Source of the DNA: Pardosa pseudoannulata
Taxonomy: Eukaryota; Arthropoda; Arachnida; Araneae; Lycosidae
Assembly (NCBI GenBank): GCA_032207245.1
Contig: CM063506.1
Location: 37,164,742 to 37,228,741, forward strand
DNA length: 64,000 nt
Reading direction: 5' to 3'
This document shows positions 10,594-23,601 of this stretch, one piece after another. The position numbers and the translations under genes are program-made. Within the stretch, counting starts at the first letter, position 1; each line of letters opens with the position of its first letter. The notes below the pieces were generated by a model. It ran no database searches. It was not told the origin of the DNA and saw only the letters and a program-made list of their open reading frames with translations.

Positions 10594-11624
10594 GTTACAG
10601 TTTAATCTAGCTTGTAATTTATTCTAGAAATTTTTTGTTCATAGTGTTATATGTAAGAACACAGTTAAAAATCAAAGTTTTTTTAAATGTATAATAGGCT
10701 TTAATTGTATATATGCAATATATTTTGATCAAACACCTTTGTTCTTTTGTCTTAATATTTAAAAGTACACTGCCACTGTTTTCATATGTGAATAATATAA
10801 ATTTTTTGTAAACTTTGTGTGCATCAGAAAGCTTTAGAATATTCCTGGTTATTCTTTTCCCCATTATTTGCTCTAACTCCTTCCTTTAATTCTATTTCAG
10901 AAACTCCTTTCTTTTAAAACATGAATTTTGGTCAAAATGTCAAGTTTGAAATAGTCATTTAGCTATAAAATATGATCTTTTTCTCTAAAATTCTATTGAA
11001 ACTTTGATTGCATATAATTTAGAACCAGTTATTGTTATACCTTAATCTGCTGGGTAATTTTGTAGAAAAATTAGCTACCTATCTTTGGTACCAGACTGAT
11101 TTTCCCCATTTGCTAATTAAAGGGTTAAATTATATTAAACTACTGGGAGAATATATTTTAACCTTTTAATTTGCAAATAGTGAAAAGTTGCCCTATAAAA
11201 ACCAATGAAAATACATGTTGCTCCTGAGCAACTGTACCAAATAAAGATTAACATTGTAAGGCAGGAATAGGTCATAATGCTAGTGTATTATTGTTGCTTC
11301 TTTCATTTAATAGTTACAAAAGAACAAATTTCCTCCATCATTCTAAATGAACTATAGTATAGGCAAAAAATAATCATCTTAATGGTGCTTATAGAACTAA
11401 AATATTTTTAAGCTTGTTGTATCAGGCATTCACTATTAATTTAGCATTGATTGTTGTAATTTTTACTATGCCCTAAAAAATTAAGGTTGCAAGTCGAGGA
11501 AAACAAACTTTCTATGTTGGTGAAACTACAAAGAGATTTGAAGCAATCAAGTTTTCTGAGATTCTTTAAATTTGTATCATGGTGTGAAATCGGCTTTGCA
11601 TGTTCTAAAAATAATGTAATATCT

Positions 11625-12057
11625 CAGGGGTTCATCTAGGAAAAAACTGGGTCTGAAAACAGACCCTTCACAAAAATCAGTGATCTTAAAACGGGCCCTT
11701 CACAAAAATCAGTGATCTTAAAACAGGCCCTTCACAAAAATTGGTGACCTTAAAATGAACCCTTCACAAAAATTGACAAACTTATTACAGACTTTTCACA
11801 AAAATCAGCAAGATTAAAATAGATTCTTTACAAAAGAACAAAGTTTTGTATGCTGTATAATACTCCACACAACACAGCCAATTTTTTTTCTTTTAATTGC
11901 TTATTGATTTCAAGTAATGTTGATATTATACTTGTTCTGCCACATATGAGTTTACTGGGAAATTATTAAAAAATTTCAATAATTACATTTTTTTTACAAA
12001 ATAAGTAAAATTCACAAAAATAGGACCGTAGGAAAAAAAAAGCCTGGATGGACCCCT
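11625..12057. mobile_element. hAT-like miniature element with internal minisatellite
   Basis: The left end CAGGGGTTCATCTAGG and the right end (reverse complement AGGGGTCCATCCAGGC) are imperfect inverted repeats of the hAT style. The flanking 8 bases do not match, so the edges or the duplication have decayed. Inside, 11655-11838 holds about six units of roughly 32-35 bp built on CCCTTCACAAAAATCAGTGA. The right end is only about 75 bp upstream of the acceptor at 12132. Confidence 0.6.
11655..11838. repeat. Minisatellite, about 32-35 bp unit
   Basis: The unit core CCCTTCACAAAAATCAGTGA followed by TCTTAAAAC occurs about six times, with the first three nearly identical and the last three decaying toward 11838. 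It lies inside the hAT-like element. Confidence 0.8.
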
Positions 12058-12131
12058 CATCCAAATATGTTTTTTTTTTATTGCTTGGTAGCAAATTGTT
12101 TTTATATGAATGTTTTATCCTCTCTTGTCAG

Positions 12132-12225
12132 GAATTATTAAGTTTTCCTGAAATATTGAACAATGAACATCTTGCTGAAGTGGAAAAGTATGTGAAAGAA
12201 ATTAATAATTTATATGTTCAAAAAG
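12132..12225 (+). CDS. ACAD9: ACAD9-like exon 2 (first certain exon)
   Basis: Acceptor TTGTCAG, donor AAAAG|GTAAG. It encodes [14 protein letters not shown] and the following helix, equal to the FPFPEVSQDEL region near the mature N-terminus of ACAD9. It starts in phase 0 and ends in phase 1. Confidence 0.85.
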
Positions 12226-15200
12226 GTAAGAATTTAAAAGTTACACTTTTAGTTGAACAGTTACCTTTTTATGTAATACCATTTTTTAATATAATAGTTT
12301 AATTATAGTGCTAAATCATTTAATATTTATTATTATTTTAAAACATCTATTTAGTTTAATTTAAGAAACTTAATATCTTTTTCTGTGTTGCTTCTGAATG
12401 GGTAGAAAGGTAATCTTGATATGATTTATTACGTGAACATAATTTGTTTATTTGCCTCCTGATAAATATCAAACATTTTTTTTGTATATTTTATACTTTG
12501 AATAAAAAGAAACTGACTTTATAAAATTTTAAATCATAAAAATGTCTCAATTTTTATTTTTCATTAATTTTTACTGATTTTGTTGTTGTTGTTGTTTGGT
12601 AATAAATGAAAAAAAAAATTTTACAGTAAATTCTAGAGAAATAGATGAAACTGGCAAAATACCCAATGATCTACTTCAAGACCTTAAAGACTTAGGCCTC
12701 TTTGGTCGGATGATACCAGCTAAATATGGTTAGTATAAATAAAAAGAAAATAATTATAGAAAAGATATTATAAAGTACTTATAAATGTTATTTTATTTAT
12801 TCTATTATGCAAAATAAATATTATTTTAAAACTTTTTTTATTGCTCAGGATTTAATTGTAATATGTTTGTCTTAAATTGTTTGCATTTATTTTCATTTTA
12901 TTTTTAAGTTATGATGTATTATACTTATTATATTTTTATGCTATTTTATATGATATATAATGTCTTTACTCTTTGTAGACAGTTTATACCATTATTTTTC
13001 ATATATCCACATTTAATCAAAATTGCAAATAAACTTTAAATTATTTATAAAATAAATACTTTTATATTGATCAGTTTAAATTATGAACCATACATATGAA
13101 ATTTGAGCAATAAATAGTATATCCTGTATTATAAATTCAGTTAAAATAACCATTTTACAAAATTGTTTAACATTTAAAGAATAAAAGAAAATTGAAATTA
13201 TCAGTAACTTCAGGAAATATTTTGTAGCTTACTTTTTACTTCCTTGTGAAGTTTAGGAAGTATTGTATTCACAAAAACTTATGGTCTACAGATTTCAACA
13301 AAAAATACTCATTTTGACTATGCCTGAATCCATTTTAATTAGTTTACCTCTGTAGATACAAAGAAACTTTAGCCATGAAATTATAAATATTCATTTTGAC
13401 CATCTTTGAATGCATTTGGACTAGTTTCATTGTGACATATGTATGTATCTTGCATAACTGAAAAAAAAAATTAGATATAGAAGTTGAAATTTTGTATTTA
13501 GTATTCAATATTTTCTTACAACTAAGCCTTGTTATGAAAAAGTTTATTAGTCCTGTAAATAGGCCAAGGTGAAAGGAGAGAAATACTTTATTGAAATATT
13601 TTACGAATCTTATTTTATACTGAAGTAAATAAAATTTTTAGTTAAATGCAGTTATATCAAGAAATAATTTGAAAGAAAATAAAAAATATACAATAACAAA
13701 ATAAACAATAAGCAGTACAGTAGAGTAAAAAAAAAATGTATTCAATATTTTCTTACAATTAAGCCTTGTTATGAAAAAGTTTATTAGTCCTGTAAATAGG
13801 CCAAGGTGAAAGGAGAGAAATACTTTATTGAAATATTTTACAAATCTCATTTTACACAGAAGTAAATAAAATTTTTAGTTAAATACAGTTATATCAAGAA
13901 ATAATTTGAAAGAAAATAAAAAATATACAATAACAAAATAAACAATAAGCAGTAATAAAAAAATGTTATGTAAATATAATTTTGTATTTAGAACTGTTAT
14001 AATATCTAGTTTCACATATCCAACTTTAATTGCACTTTGTATAATGAAATATTTCGATATGATGCATATCAATGCTGTCAAGCATAGCTCAAAAATACTT
14101 AGAATGAAGAAATTTTGTATTTAAGACTGTTGTAACATCTAGTTGTGCACCTCATTATTTGTAATCTGAACCTGTGCAATGAAAAGTCTCAATATAACAA
14201 ATATTAAAATGCTACTAGTCACTGCCAGATGGCTATAGTAATTGAGCTCTACTTATTTTTCAATTAATATATTTACTCACTCTTCGTACAATTCTAAATT
14301 GTTGAATAAATATTGTATAATTTTTATACAATTAAAAATTAATATTTTAGCAATTGTGTAACTATTATTTTATTTTTATTTACTTATTTTTTTGTTTAAG
14401 AATTTGAGGATTATATCTCAGATTGAAAAAAATAAGTTTAAATGAAATGCAGCTGAAAACATATATAATTTAATAGGCATGCAAAGAAGTCATGTGGTAT
14501 CCACATCAGACTTTTTAAGTATAGAAATGCATATTTTAACAATTCAATAATATTTTTTTCCTTGTTAACAATTTGTTATAATTTTGATTATTAATTTTGG
14601 TCATTTGATGCATTTTTTTGTGTGTGTGTAATAAAATTACATTTCATTTGTCATTCCAATTCAGTTATGTATGAGATTAAATTATACTTTTATCAAATAC
14701 CAATTTTTCTAAATATGTTAGAAGATGTAATTTATTTTTAAACAAAAATATAGCTAGAAATATCTTTTTAAATGAAAGAATATAAAAAAAATATTCTTTA
14801 AATTCTTTTTCATATCATTATTTTTACTGCATCCTGTTTTAAGGCTTCAAATAATACTTTCAATTCTATTATTCAACAACTTATATTAATGTCAAATAAG
14901 TTAATGACTATAGAAATCTAAACGTTATATTGTTTCTGATTGTTCAATGGGCACATCTGCCAATCTTAATTAGAGATGAGTATATTGTGAACGAAATTGC
15001 ATATGCCTGGCAAATTACAGGTGCTTCATCTATGAATCATTGGAATGTAGTAATGCATTGTACATGCCAAATTGCATATGTATACTTTCAAATAATCCAA
15101 ATTGTGTTCAATTTGCTGTTGTGTGTACATCATTTGGATGATTAGGTATATGGTGGAATGCTTTAATGAGATCGATATGGTGAAAAATTTTCATGCTGTG

Positions 15201-18200
15201 AAATTTATCAGTAAAATCTGCTATGCAAGGAATTGGGTATTTGTCTTTGATTGGTTGAGCATTTAAAGCATGGTAATCTCTAACTGGTCTCTTCTTTAAA
15301 TTTATAATCTATAAAAGTATTTTTGAGATTTGATTGTTAATAATAATTTAAAATTTTTTTTTAATTATTTCTGAATATTCATGTAAATTTACTGGAATGA
15401 TCAATTTTTATAGAACTGTATGGTGTCTCTAAATTTCTATAAAGATATTTAAGTTTCAAATTTAATACTAGCTTTTATTATGACAATGTATTTCTATTAT
15501 AAAATTTATTTTCAAACTGTTTTCATCATACATGCAATAACACTTCTCATGATACAATTTATTATTTTCAAGAACAATAACTATGGTATTATAATCCTAA
15601 TATTTAAGATTTTTATTCATATTTCATATTTTTAATTTTTCTACAGGTGGTTTGGATCTAACATATACAGCTTGTACTCGATTAAATGAAGTTATTGGTT
15701 TAGACTGGTCATTGTATTCAATGCTTACAGCCCATGAGTTTTTGGCTTCTAGGGTAGTATAAATTGTTCTAAATTATTTTTTAAATGCTAAAAGAAAATA
15801 TTGTTGTAATTGCTTTTGCTTCATCAATAACTTTTTATTCCTGCATTTTTTCCTTTATACTATCTCATATACACTGTAAAAGAAAAGTACTGTAATTGCC
15901 CAAAAATTGGATCTTAGGATTTTGATTGATCTTCATGTTTTTAAACCTCCCTATGTCCAAAAATACCATTTTGGGAATTATGTCTGTATTTATGTTTGTA
16001 AAAATGATAATTAAAGTGCATTTTACTTAAAAGAACCAAATTTTGAATTCATATTTTATAGTAAATTTGTAGTTTTGTATCAACTTTTGGGTTACTTCTA
16101 GCAACTGGCAGTTAATGTGCTACTCTCAAACATGATTCCTTAGCAATGCACATTTTTATTCAACTTCATAAAAATAATGTTTTAGTGTAGTTAAAAAATA
16201 GATATTATTTTTATTATAATGTTCATATATTTTGTAAAGGTAAGAATAAAAACACTGACAAAAATTGTTACCTTACTTTTCCATGAATATACAAGAAAAT
16301 TGAGGAGAATTTCCTCCAAAATTTAGGTGTTGTAATCTGTATTATTAAATTGTATAAAATTAATAATTGTGTACTTTTTATTTATACTTTTAATTGTATT
16401 ATAGGTCATATTATTGTTTGGAACAGAAGAGCAAAAAAATAAATATTTGCCTCTCTTAGCCTCTGGAAAGTGTATAGCAGCTTTTTGTGCTACAGAATTT
16501 GAAAGGTGTCTGAAATTTTCTATTTTGTAATTAAATTATAAAGTGCATTGTCTATAAAATTATATATGTGTCACAGTTTATCGCTTTCTCTGGAAGCATG
16601 CAATATAAAGGATTAACGTACACAAAAAGGTTTTTATTTCAATGAAAATGAAATAATTTATTTTCCTATAATTTTAACATTTATTAATTCTTTTGAAAAG
16701 TGTATTAAGTTTATTATCTTTTAATTTCTTTCATGCTCTTTAGTATGAAATGCTTGCAATTAACCCATTAATGCTTATTATCCCTTTGTAGAAACAGCTA
16801 AAAAAATTGTATCATTTTTATTTTATCTTTCCATTTTAGCAAATGTAGAAGGCAATCTTATAAAAAATCTCCCATATTTGAGTATATTTATAATTTTGTC
16901 CTTTAAATCAATAATTTATAATTTTTGAAACTGTGCAGATATATTTACTCTTTTGGCTATATGTCAACTGAAATCAACAGCTATATCTGTTATAAAACTC
17001 CACTTTACAGTACTGCATGTACATATGATAGCAAATTTCTTATGACAAAGTTTTTATTTTTTTATTATTATTATTAATAATGATATCCTATGATGTTAAA
17101 ATGGCAGTACCTCACTCCTAAATCAGATTATAGTATTTAAAGTCATTTATATTTAATATTTATTTTACTATCAGGTGTTTGTTTAGCTTAGATTTAAGAT
17201 ATTCATTAGTATATATTCAGAAAATATAATTGTATGTCTTTAATGGATTAAGAAAAAACACTAAGCATCTATTGGGATTGTTCATTTAAAATAGAATCAT
17301 TAATCTCTTATTTGTGGGTTTTATTTTTTAAAAAATGGTAGGGGTATTAAGTAACTAAAATTTAAAAAAAAATGCAACAGACACTTATTCTTTGATATTC
17401 ACCTATTTGGCACTGCAGGTTTGTTGATAATTTTACTATGGGAACACCATAGGTTTTAACTTTTACTCACTGATAGGCAACAACATAAACATATCTTTCT
17501 TTAGTAATTGAACTCATTTCATTCAAATCATTAAAAACAAATATTGAATTACAATTTGTGTAATAATTGTAATGTATAATTAGCTATTTCTTATGGCCTT
17601 TAAAAGAAATTGCCTGTATTATAAAAAATAACTTTATAGGAGGAACATTTATTTGTCTATATAAATAAAAATATAAAGATGTGCTTATGTGTATTTATGT
17701 GCCTGTACACATTGTGTGGAAATGGTGAGAACTACATGCAAAAAATTCTACGTAGATTTTTCATGCAAAACTTCCTGAAGCCCTTTTACTCAAAATTTAA
17801 ATTGTTTTCTTGTTTACTTACTGTTTAAATTGGTTTTTGTGCATCAATGGGTAGCTATCTGATCTTTATCTTTAAATGATCTGAAAAAATAAGTGTAGGT
17901 CCTTATCCATTTGCCAAGTGTAAAGATAAATCTTTAGATGTAGTACTATTATTTCTTTAGTTTATATTTCTTTAGCATGAAAAAAAATTAATTTTAAAAA
18001 ATTGTGTTATTCGTTTGAGGAAAATAAGTTGTTTTAATTTCAAAATTTTTTATATTGCTAGTATGTAACATAATCTAAACATTAATTTAAATTTTGAGTT
18101 AAATATAACTTTAATATGGGAATCTCAATTATCCAATCTAAAGGTTGTGCAGGAAGTGACTAGTTAAAATAAAAATTGTTAGTGTTTATATCGATTTTGT

Positions 18201-21200
18201 TTTCATGTTCTTAGTGTTCTAACATATGCCTCCAAAATATTTAAATTTTATTTTTAATTTGTATGCTAAACAATAAATTCATTGCTACAGTATTTATTGG
18301 ACATAATAAAATTATTAGGACAATCATCCAAATTTAATTTTCTTTAGTAATCAGGTAATTTTAGATTGCTGCCAAAACTTTTGGAGACCATCAACATATG
18401 CCATCAGCATTTGTTTCTATTCCCCTGATGTGATACATATTTAAACTTAAAGTAATACATTATGATTTTTATTATTGTTCATAAATATAATAATAATAAT
18501 CAGAAAAACAGTCTAAGAAAATTATATTGGCTATAATATGTGTGATATTTTTTTCCTCTATAAATTTCATGATATTCACCATAATCTGCTGCATGCCACA
18601 GTTTGGCCATCCCTGAGTTATATAGCCATTTTGACTTTTTTTGTGGCCAAATGATGAGGGAGGGGGTACACTTCAGAACGGGAGCTTAGAGATTCAAATC
18701 CCACTGCTGGCATGGATGTTCATAGCCATTTTGAATTGGCTTTAAGCAGTAGGCCCCAATCTCATTAGCCCTTGTGTACAAAATAATAGACCCTAGAGCT
18801 CCAAACCAAACTTGACTTTCTTTGCATATGCAGCATAGTAAATTTGATACTGAATGTCATTGGGACAGCAGAGGTCTTGGATTTCTGTCTTATGTTGGAT
18901 TCAAAATTGATTTTGCACTTTTCACAAGCTTTATTTAGCAAACACACAGACAGTAGTACATTAAAAATATGAATAAAAACATTTGCTGAACAATAAATAA
19001 CTCCAAGGAATGTTCAAGCTATGTCAGGTATCAAATCCCAATGTATTCCCTTCTTTCTTGCCAGTCTCTCTAATCAGATCGAAACATAGGGGACATCTGT
19101 CTTCAAAGTCTTTCTGGGAGGAGGAGTCATTCTTGACACTTAATGATTTCTGTAATTTCATGATGTAATAATTGCATATTCTTCACAGTCAAGTTCTAAA
19201 CTAGTTTTTCTTTTTATGTGTATTAATTTTAGTGGCTCTGATCTGATTTCAATAAAAAGTCATGCTGTTGAAGATCAGGATGGTAATTTTACCATCACAG
19301 GATCAAAATGTTGGGTTACCAATGGAGAAATAGCAGATTTATTCATAGTATTTGCCAAGACTCCAGATAAAATAGTTTGTATTAGTTTTGTTTATTAGTA
19401 GAACTATATTGAAACTCAGATTACAATCAATTCTAAATTTTTATTGTATTTTTATTTTGTTCAAAATTGTAATTTGTAATATATTTTTTAAATATCAAGA
19501 ATAAAAGAAAAATCAAGTATAAACATTATTCTTCTCTATAGTTAATTACTTCTATGTTAAATGTACTATAAACAATAAACATTGAATCAAAATAGTAAGG
19601 AATGCGTGTAACTTTCAGAAAACTTGTTTGTTTTAGCTTCCTTCCAAAATCCATGATTAATCCCTTCTGGTAAATCAACTGCCCAAGCAATCCAGGCAGA
19701 ATTTTATGTTTCATTATCCACATATATTACTGAGACAACTCAGTGAGTTTCTCAACTACACATAAAGAAAAGAACATGATTGCTTTATATATAACAACAA
19801 TTTTATTCCATTTACCAGTGCTTTATATAAGACCCCCCTTCTTTTTTAATCTTTGCTTATATTAACACCTGGTATGGATTAAAGATATTATAGACACAAA
19901 AATTTTCAGTTTTAATAAAGTATCTGTATAACTAAAAATTTCAATTTAACAATATTAACACATGGCGAGTGGGTACATTTCTGAATTGTACCTGGAGTGG
20001 GCTTAAATTTAGTTATTCAGTTAAATCTCAGTAGATCGAAAATAATTTAATCTTTTAACCAACTTTTCGTATTTTATATTGAAATATATAAACGAATATA
20101 TAAATAGAATTATATAAATAACAACCATAAGGTTTTTGTAAACAAAAACTATATTTTTAGTGGATAAATTTATAATAGTATCATAAATATGAAAAATCAA
20201 ATAGAAATAGTAGTGTATTGTTTTAATTTTTTCGAATTATGTTATATATAAACATTTTTACATTATAAAAAAATGAAAAGAGCAATCATAAAACTAATAA
20301 TCTAAAAACTAGTTTTTATTTGTCTAAATTTTTCCAGAATCTATGTAGTAGACAAGAACATTCGGCTTTGTTTTCCTGTATATACCATTATTTTTGTACC
20401 CACAAACAAACCATGTTGTTACACTAACCCATACTAGTATGTGTCCCGCATACAATGTGTTAACATGGCAGATCACTGCCACATGGAAGTACTTGAGCTG
20501 TATTCAAATCAAACTGTGACCTTGTAAATCAAAAATAACTTTTAACCTTGAAGAAAATATGCAAATAATTCTGATGATGCATCAAAGAATCAAAATAAAA
20601 AATTATGTACATTTTAATAGATGTACAACAAAGTTATGTTTTGTCCACATCAGATTTTTTTTCTTATACTAGTGCTCAGTTAAAAATACATTTAGATTGA
20701 TTTTATTTAACAAGTGAGTATGTCATTACTTTTGCTGAAAACATAGGGGTCTTAATCTTACATATTCATAAAAATCTTGTGATAAAATTTTTTTACATTT
20801 ACAGTACATTATATATACACTTCATATATGATAAATGAATAGAGGAAGCCTTACTTTTTAACTTTACATTTGAAGCTAATATCAACTAAAAATATAAGCA
20901 AAGTATTTTATTATTTTTTACTGTTTTAGTATCAAAAGCTGTGTTTGTAAAAGTTTTTTCTTATTATAGGATCCTCAAAGCAGTGAAATTTCTGTATTTA
21001 TAGTTGATAGAAACTCAGACGGTATCACTGTAGTACCACATGAAAAAATATGCCTGAAAGGTTTAAATAGTATGTTTTTTCTTCAATGGTTCCTTTTCAT
21101 TTTATAGAAATATTTAAGATTGAATTTATAATGTGAAACTTTATATATATCATTGCTTTTAATTGCTGTCTTGTAATGACTGTTCGTTGATATCTGTTGT

Positions 21201-23562
21201 AATTATACTAAGATGTTATCTCCAATATCTGAATATAATTTGTCTAATACTTTATTATTTTGCATTATATATATTTTAAACCAACTACCGCTGTAAGCTC
21301 TTGGTATTTATATACCCTAATTTCAGGTGTATAATCCGCAGGTACGAATTTCGGGATATTTTCAGAGAAAATTATTGTGTAATCTGCAGCGGCATATAAT
21401 CTGCAGATTAAATTTCTATTTTAATCTCTTGTCATCACTTTTCAGTATGTATGGAGAAAAAGTATAACTTTAGTGTTAAAAAATTTAAATTTAAACTCTT
21501 TACTTAATGATAACATTTTCTTTAAATTAAAAAAAGTAATCTAATAAAGTGAAAATTTGGATAGACTTAAAAAATTTTATATTTAACCACAGTAAAAATA
21601 TAGTCAAAATATTTACATTAATTAGTACAGAAACAATGCTACAAATAAATTATTCGAACCCATATTTAAATAAAAAAGATATTAAAATTTAGAATTCTTA
21701 AAATGCATCTTTTCATTTTAATTTAATATGGTTATTTGAGATCTATATTAAAATTTTATACTGCAGTTATGGCACCATGTGGCGAGCTAAAAGTGGAAAA
21801 AATGAGTCTAGCAAAATGCCGTTATTTTAGATTATACAAGTATTATTTCTTGATAGAAATAAATATACAAAATGGAATATATTAATTTAATCGGTTATTT
21901 TTATCCAAACCGCTGTGTCCTTGGCTGAAAAGAATTTTTAATCCTTATTTAAAAAAAAAAAATAAATAAAATAAAATAAAAAGTGTATATTTGAGCAGGT
22001 GCTGCTATCTATTATTCTTTATGAAAGATATTTGTAAATTTTATTTTAAAAATAATTTTTATCAGCGGATAATACGCGGTGGCATATAATATGCATTAGA
22101 AGGAAATTTAAACTTTCTTAATGTATAATCTGCAGATTATATGCCAAAAATTAGGGTAGTTCTTCACAAAGTATATTTTTATATAGTGTGTATGTAAGTA
22201 AAAAGCAAACTGTATCTGCAAACAAATGTAAAAATTTTGTATAAAATCCCCAAAGATGGCCCCTGAAGGAATACACTGTCAAAATGCATCCTATAATCTG
22301 ATATATAAAAAGTACAAAAGTAAATTTATAGCCAAAATTCCTTATTACAGCCTGAAATTCCTAGAAATTTCTCGGGGGTTTTCAAATCTTTGATGAAGGG
22401 TGAAAACCCTGCATGTCTGTTTTCCACCCTCAAAACTTCTAATGTCCACTATCATACCCAGGAGATGACTGACTGGTTTGGTTCAGATTTCCTAGAGTTC
22501 AACTCTTGCTGCTAGCTTGAATGTTCATAGCTGGTTAGAATCAACTCTAAGCAATAAGTCCCAATCTCATAAATCCTCATATAGCAAAAAAGTAAACTAT
22601 CTCTTTAAATCAATCTATGTTATCACTTCATCCATGTATCACTCATGGCCCACTGGGGCTACAGTTCATACCTTCAAGCAAGGGGTCTAACCAATTAAAA
22701 GTTTTTAGTGTTTTAGAAACCAATTTAGGAAATTCTGAGCAAAACGGGGATGAAGACATATTTCTCATATATTTTCTCATATTCTTAAATTATCAAGTAG
22801 AGATTGCAGTTTCTCTTCACCCTAGAAGAATTAGGAACTTATCAAACTGATATTGCAGCTATAAATATCCTTCATCACTGAAACAGTCTGTAGCTTTCTC
22901 ACACCAACTAGCCAAGACTGCAATTCCCCAATCATACACTTTGATTTACAACATATATGTGTGTGTGTGTCTGTCTATCCAAAATTATCCTTTTTCCCCA
23001 TTCATTATTCTAAATCTTAATTTCTTTTCTCTGTATTAATCATATTTTTCCCAGCCATGCAATTTGAACAAGGAAATTTTCATTCCTTCAGCCGAACCCC
23101 GAAATTCTTCCTTTAATTCTCAAAACAAAAAATTATGTTGCTGGCATTTTAAAGAGGAAGCAATAACTCTCCCAGGAAAATCTGTAACAATCAGCAATAA
23201 TACTCATCTGAAACGCCACACTTTGGCAGATGTCTCTAATCAAAGGTTACTCTCTCTAAGCAATTAACTGTTGCCTCAGCATTTTCCCACAACACTAAAC
23301 CACACATGGTATTTGGTCATCTCTCACAAAAGGTTGGCATTACAGAGAGCGTTCTGACACCGTCCGGTTCAGATGCCTCTGGATTTTGTGGTATTTTGAG
23401 AAGAGAAAATAAAGGTTACATTCGGCCATGGCAACTGATGTGTTTCTTCAGGGCAGAAATTTAGTGGAACACATGGCAGCCCAGTATACCCGAGCTGAGA
23501 ATAATAATAGGGGCAATTTAAAAGAGGTTTTCAAGTAATAATGTGGGGCTGGTTTGCCACCC

Positions 23563-23601
<39 letters not shown>

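Larger units (their letters stand above)
12729..15646. other. Intron 3 contents
   Basis: This 2.9-kb intron holds an unclassified interspersed repeat (13240-14230) with an internal tandem duplication, and a decayed gypsy reverse transcriptase (14930-15295). The rest is AT-rich sequence in which I see nothing. Confidence 0.6.

Noticed and set aside
17657..18062. Third Helitron
   Set aside because: The 5' end resembles a Helitron and a CTAG followed by T occurs near 18058, but no 3' hairpin precedes it.
23064..23520. Tc1-like transposase remnant
   Set aside because: The text looked more complex than the intron around it, but no HTH or DDE block could be read in any frame.
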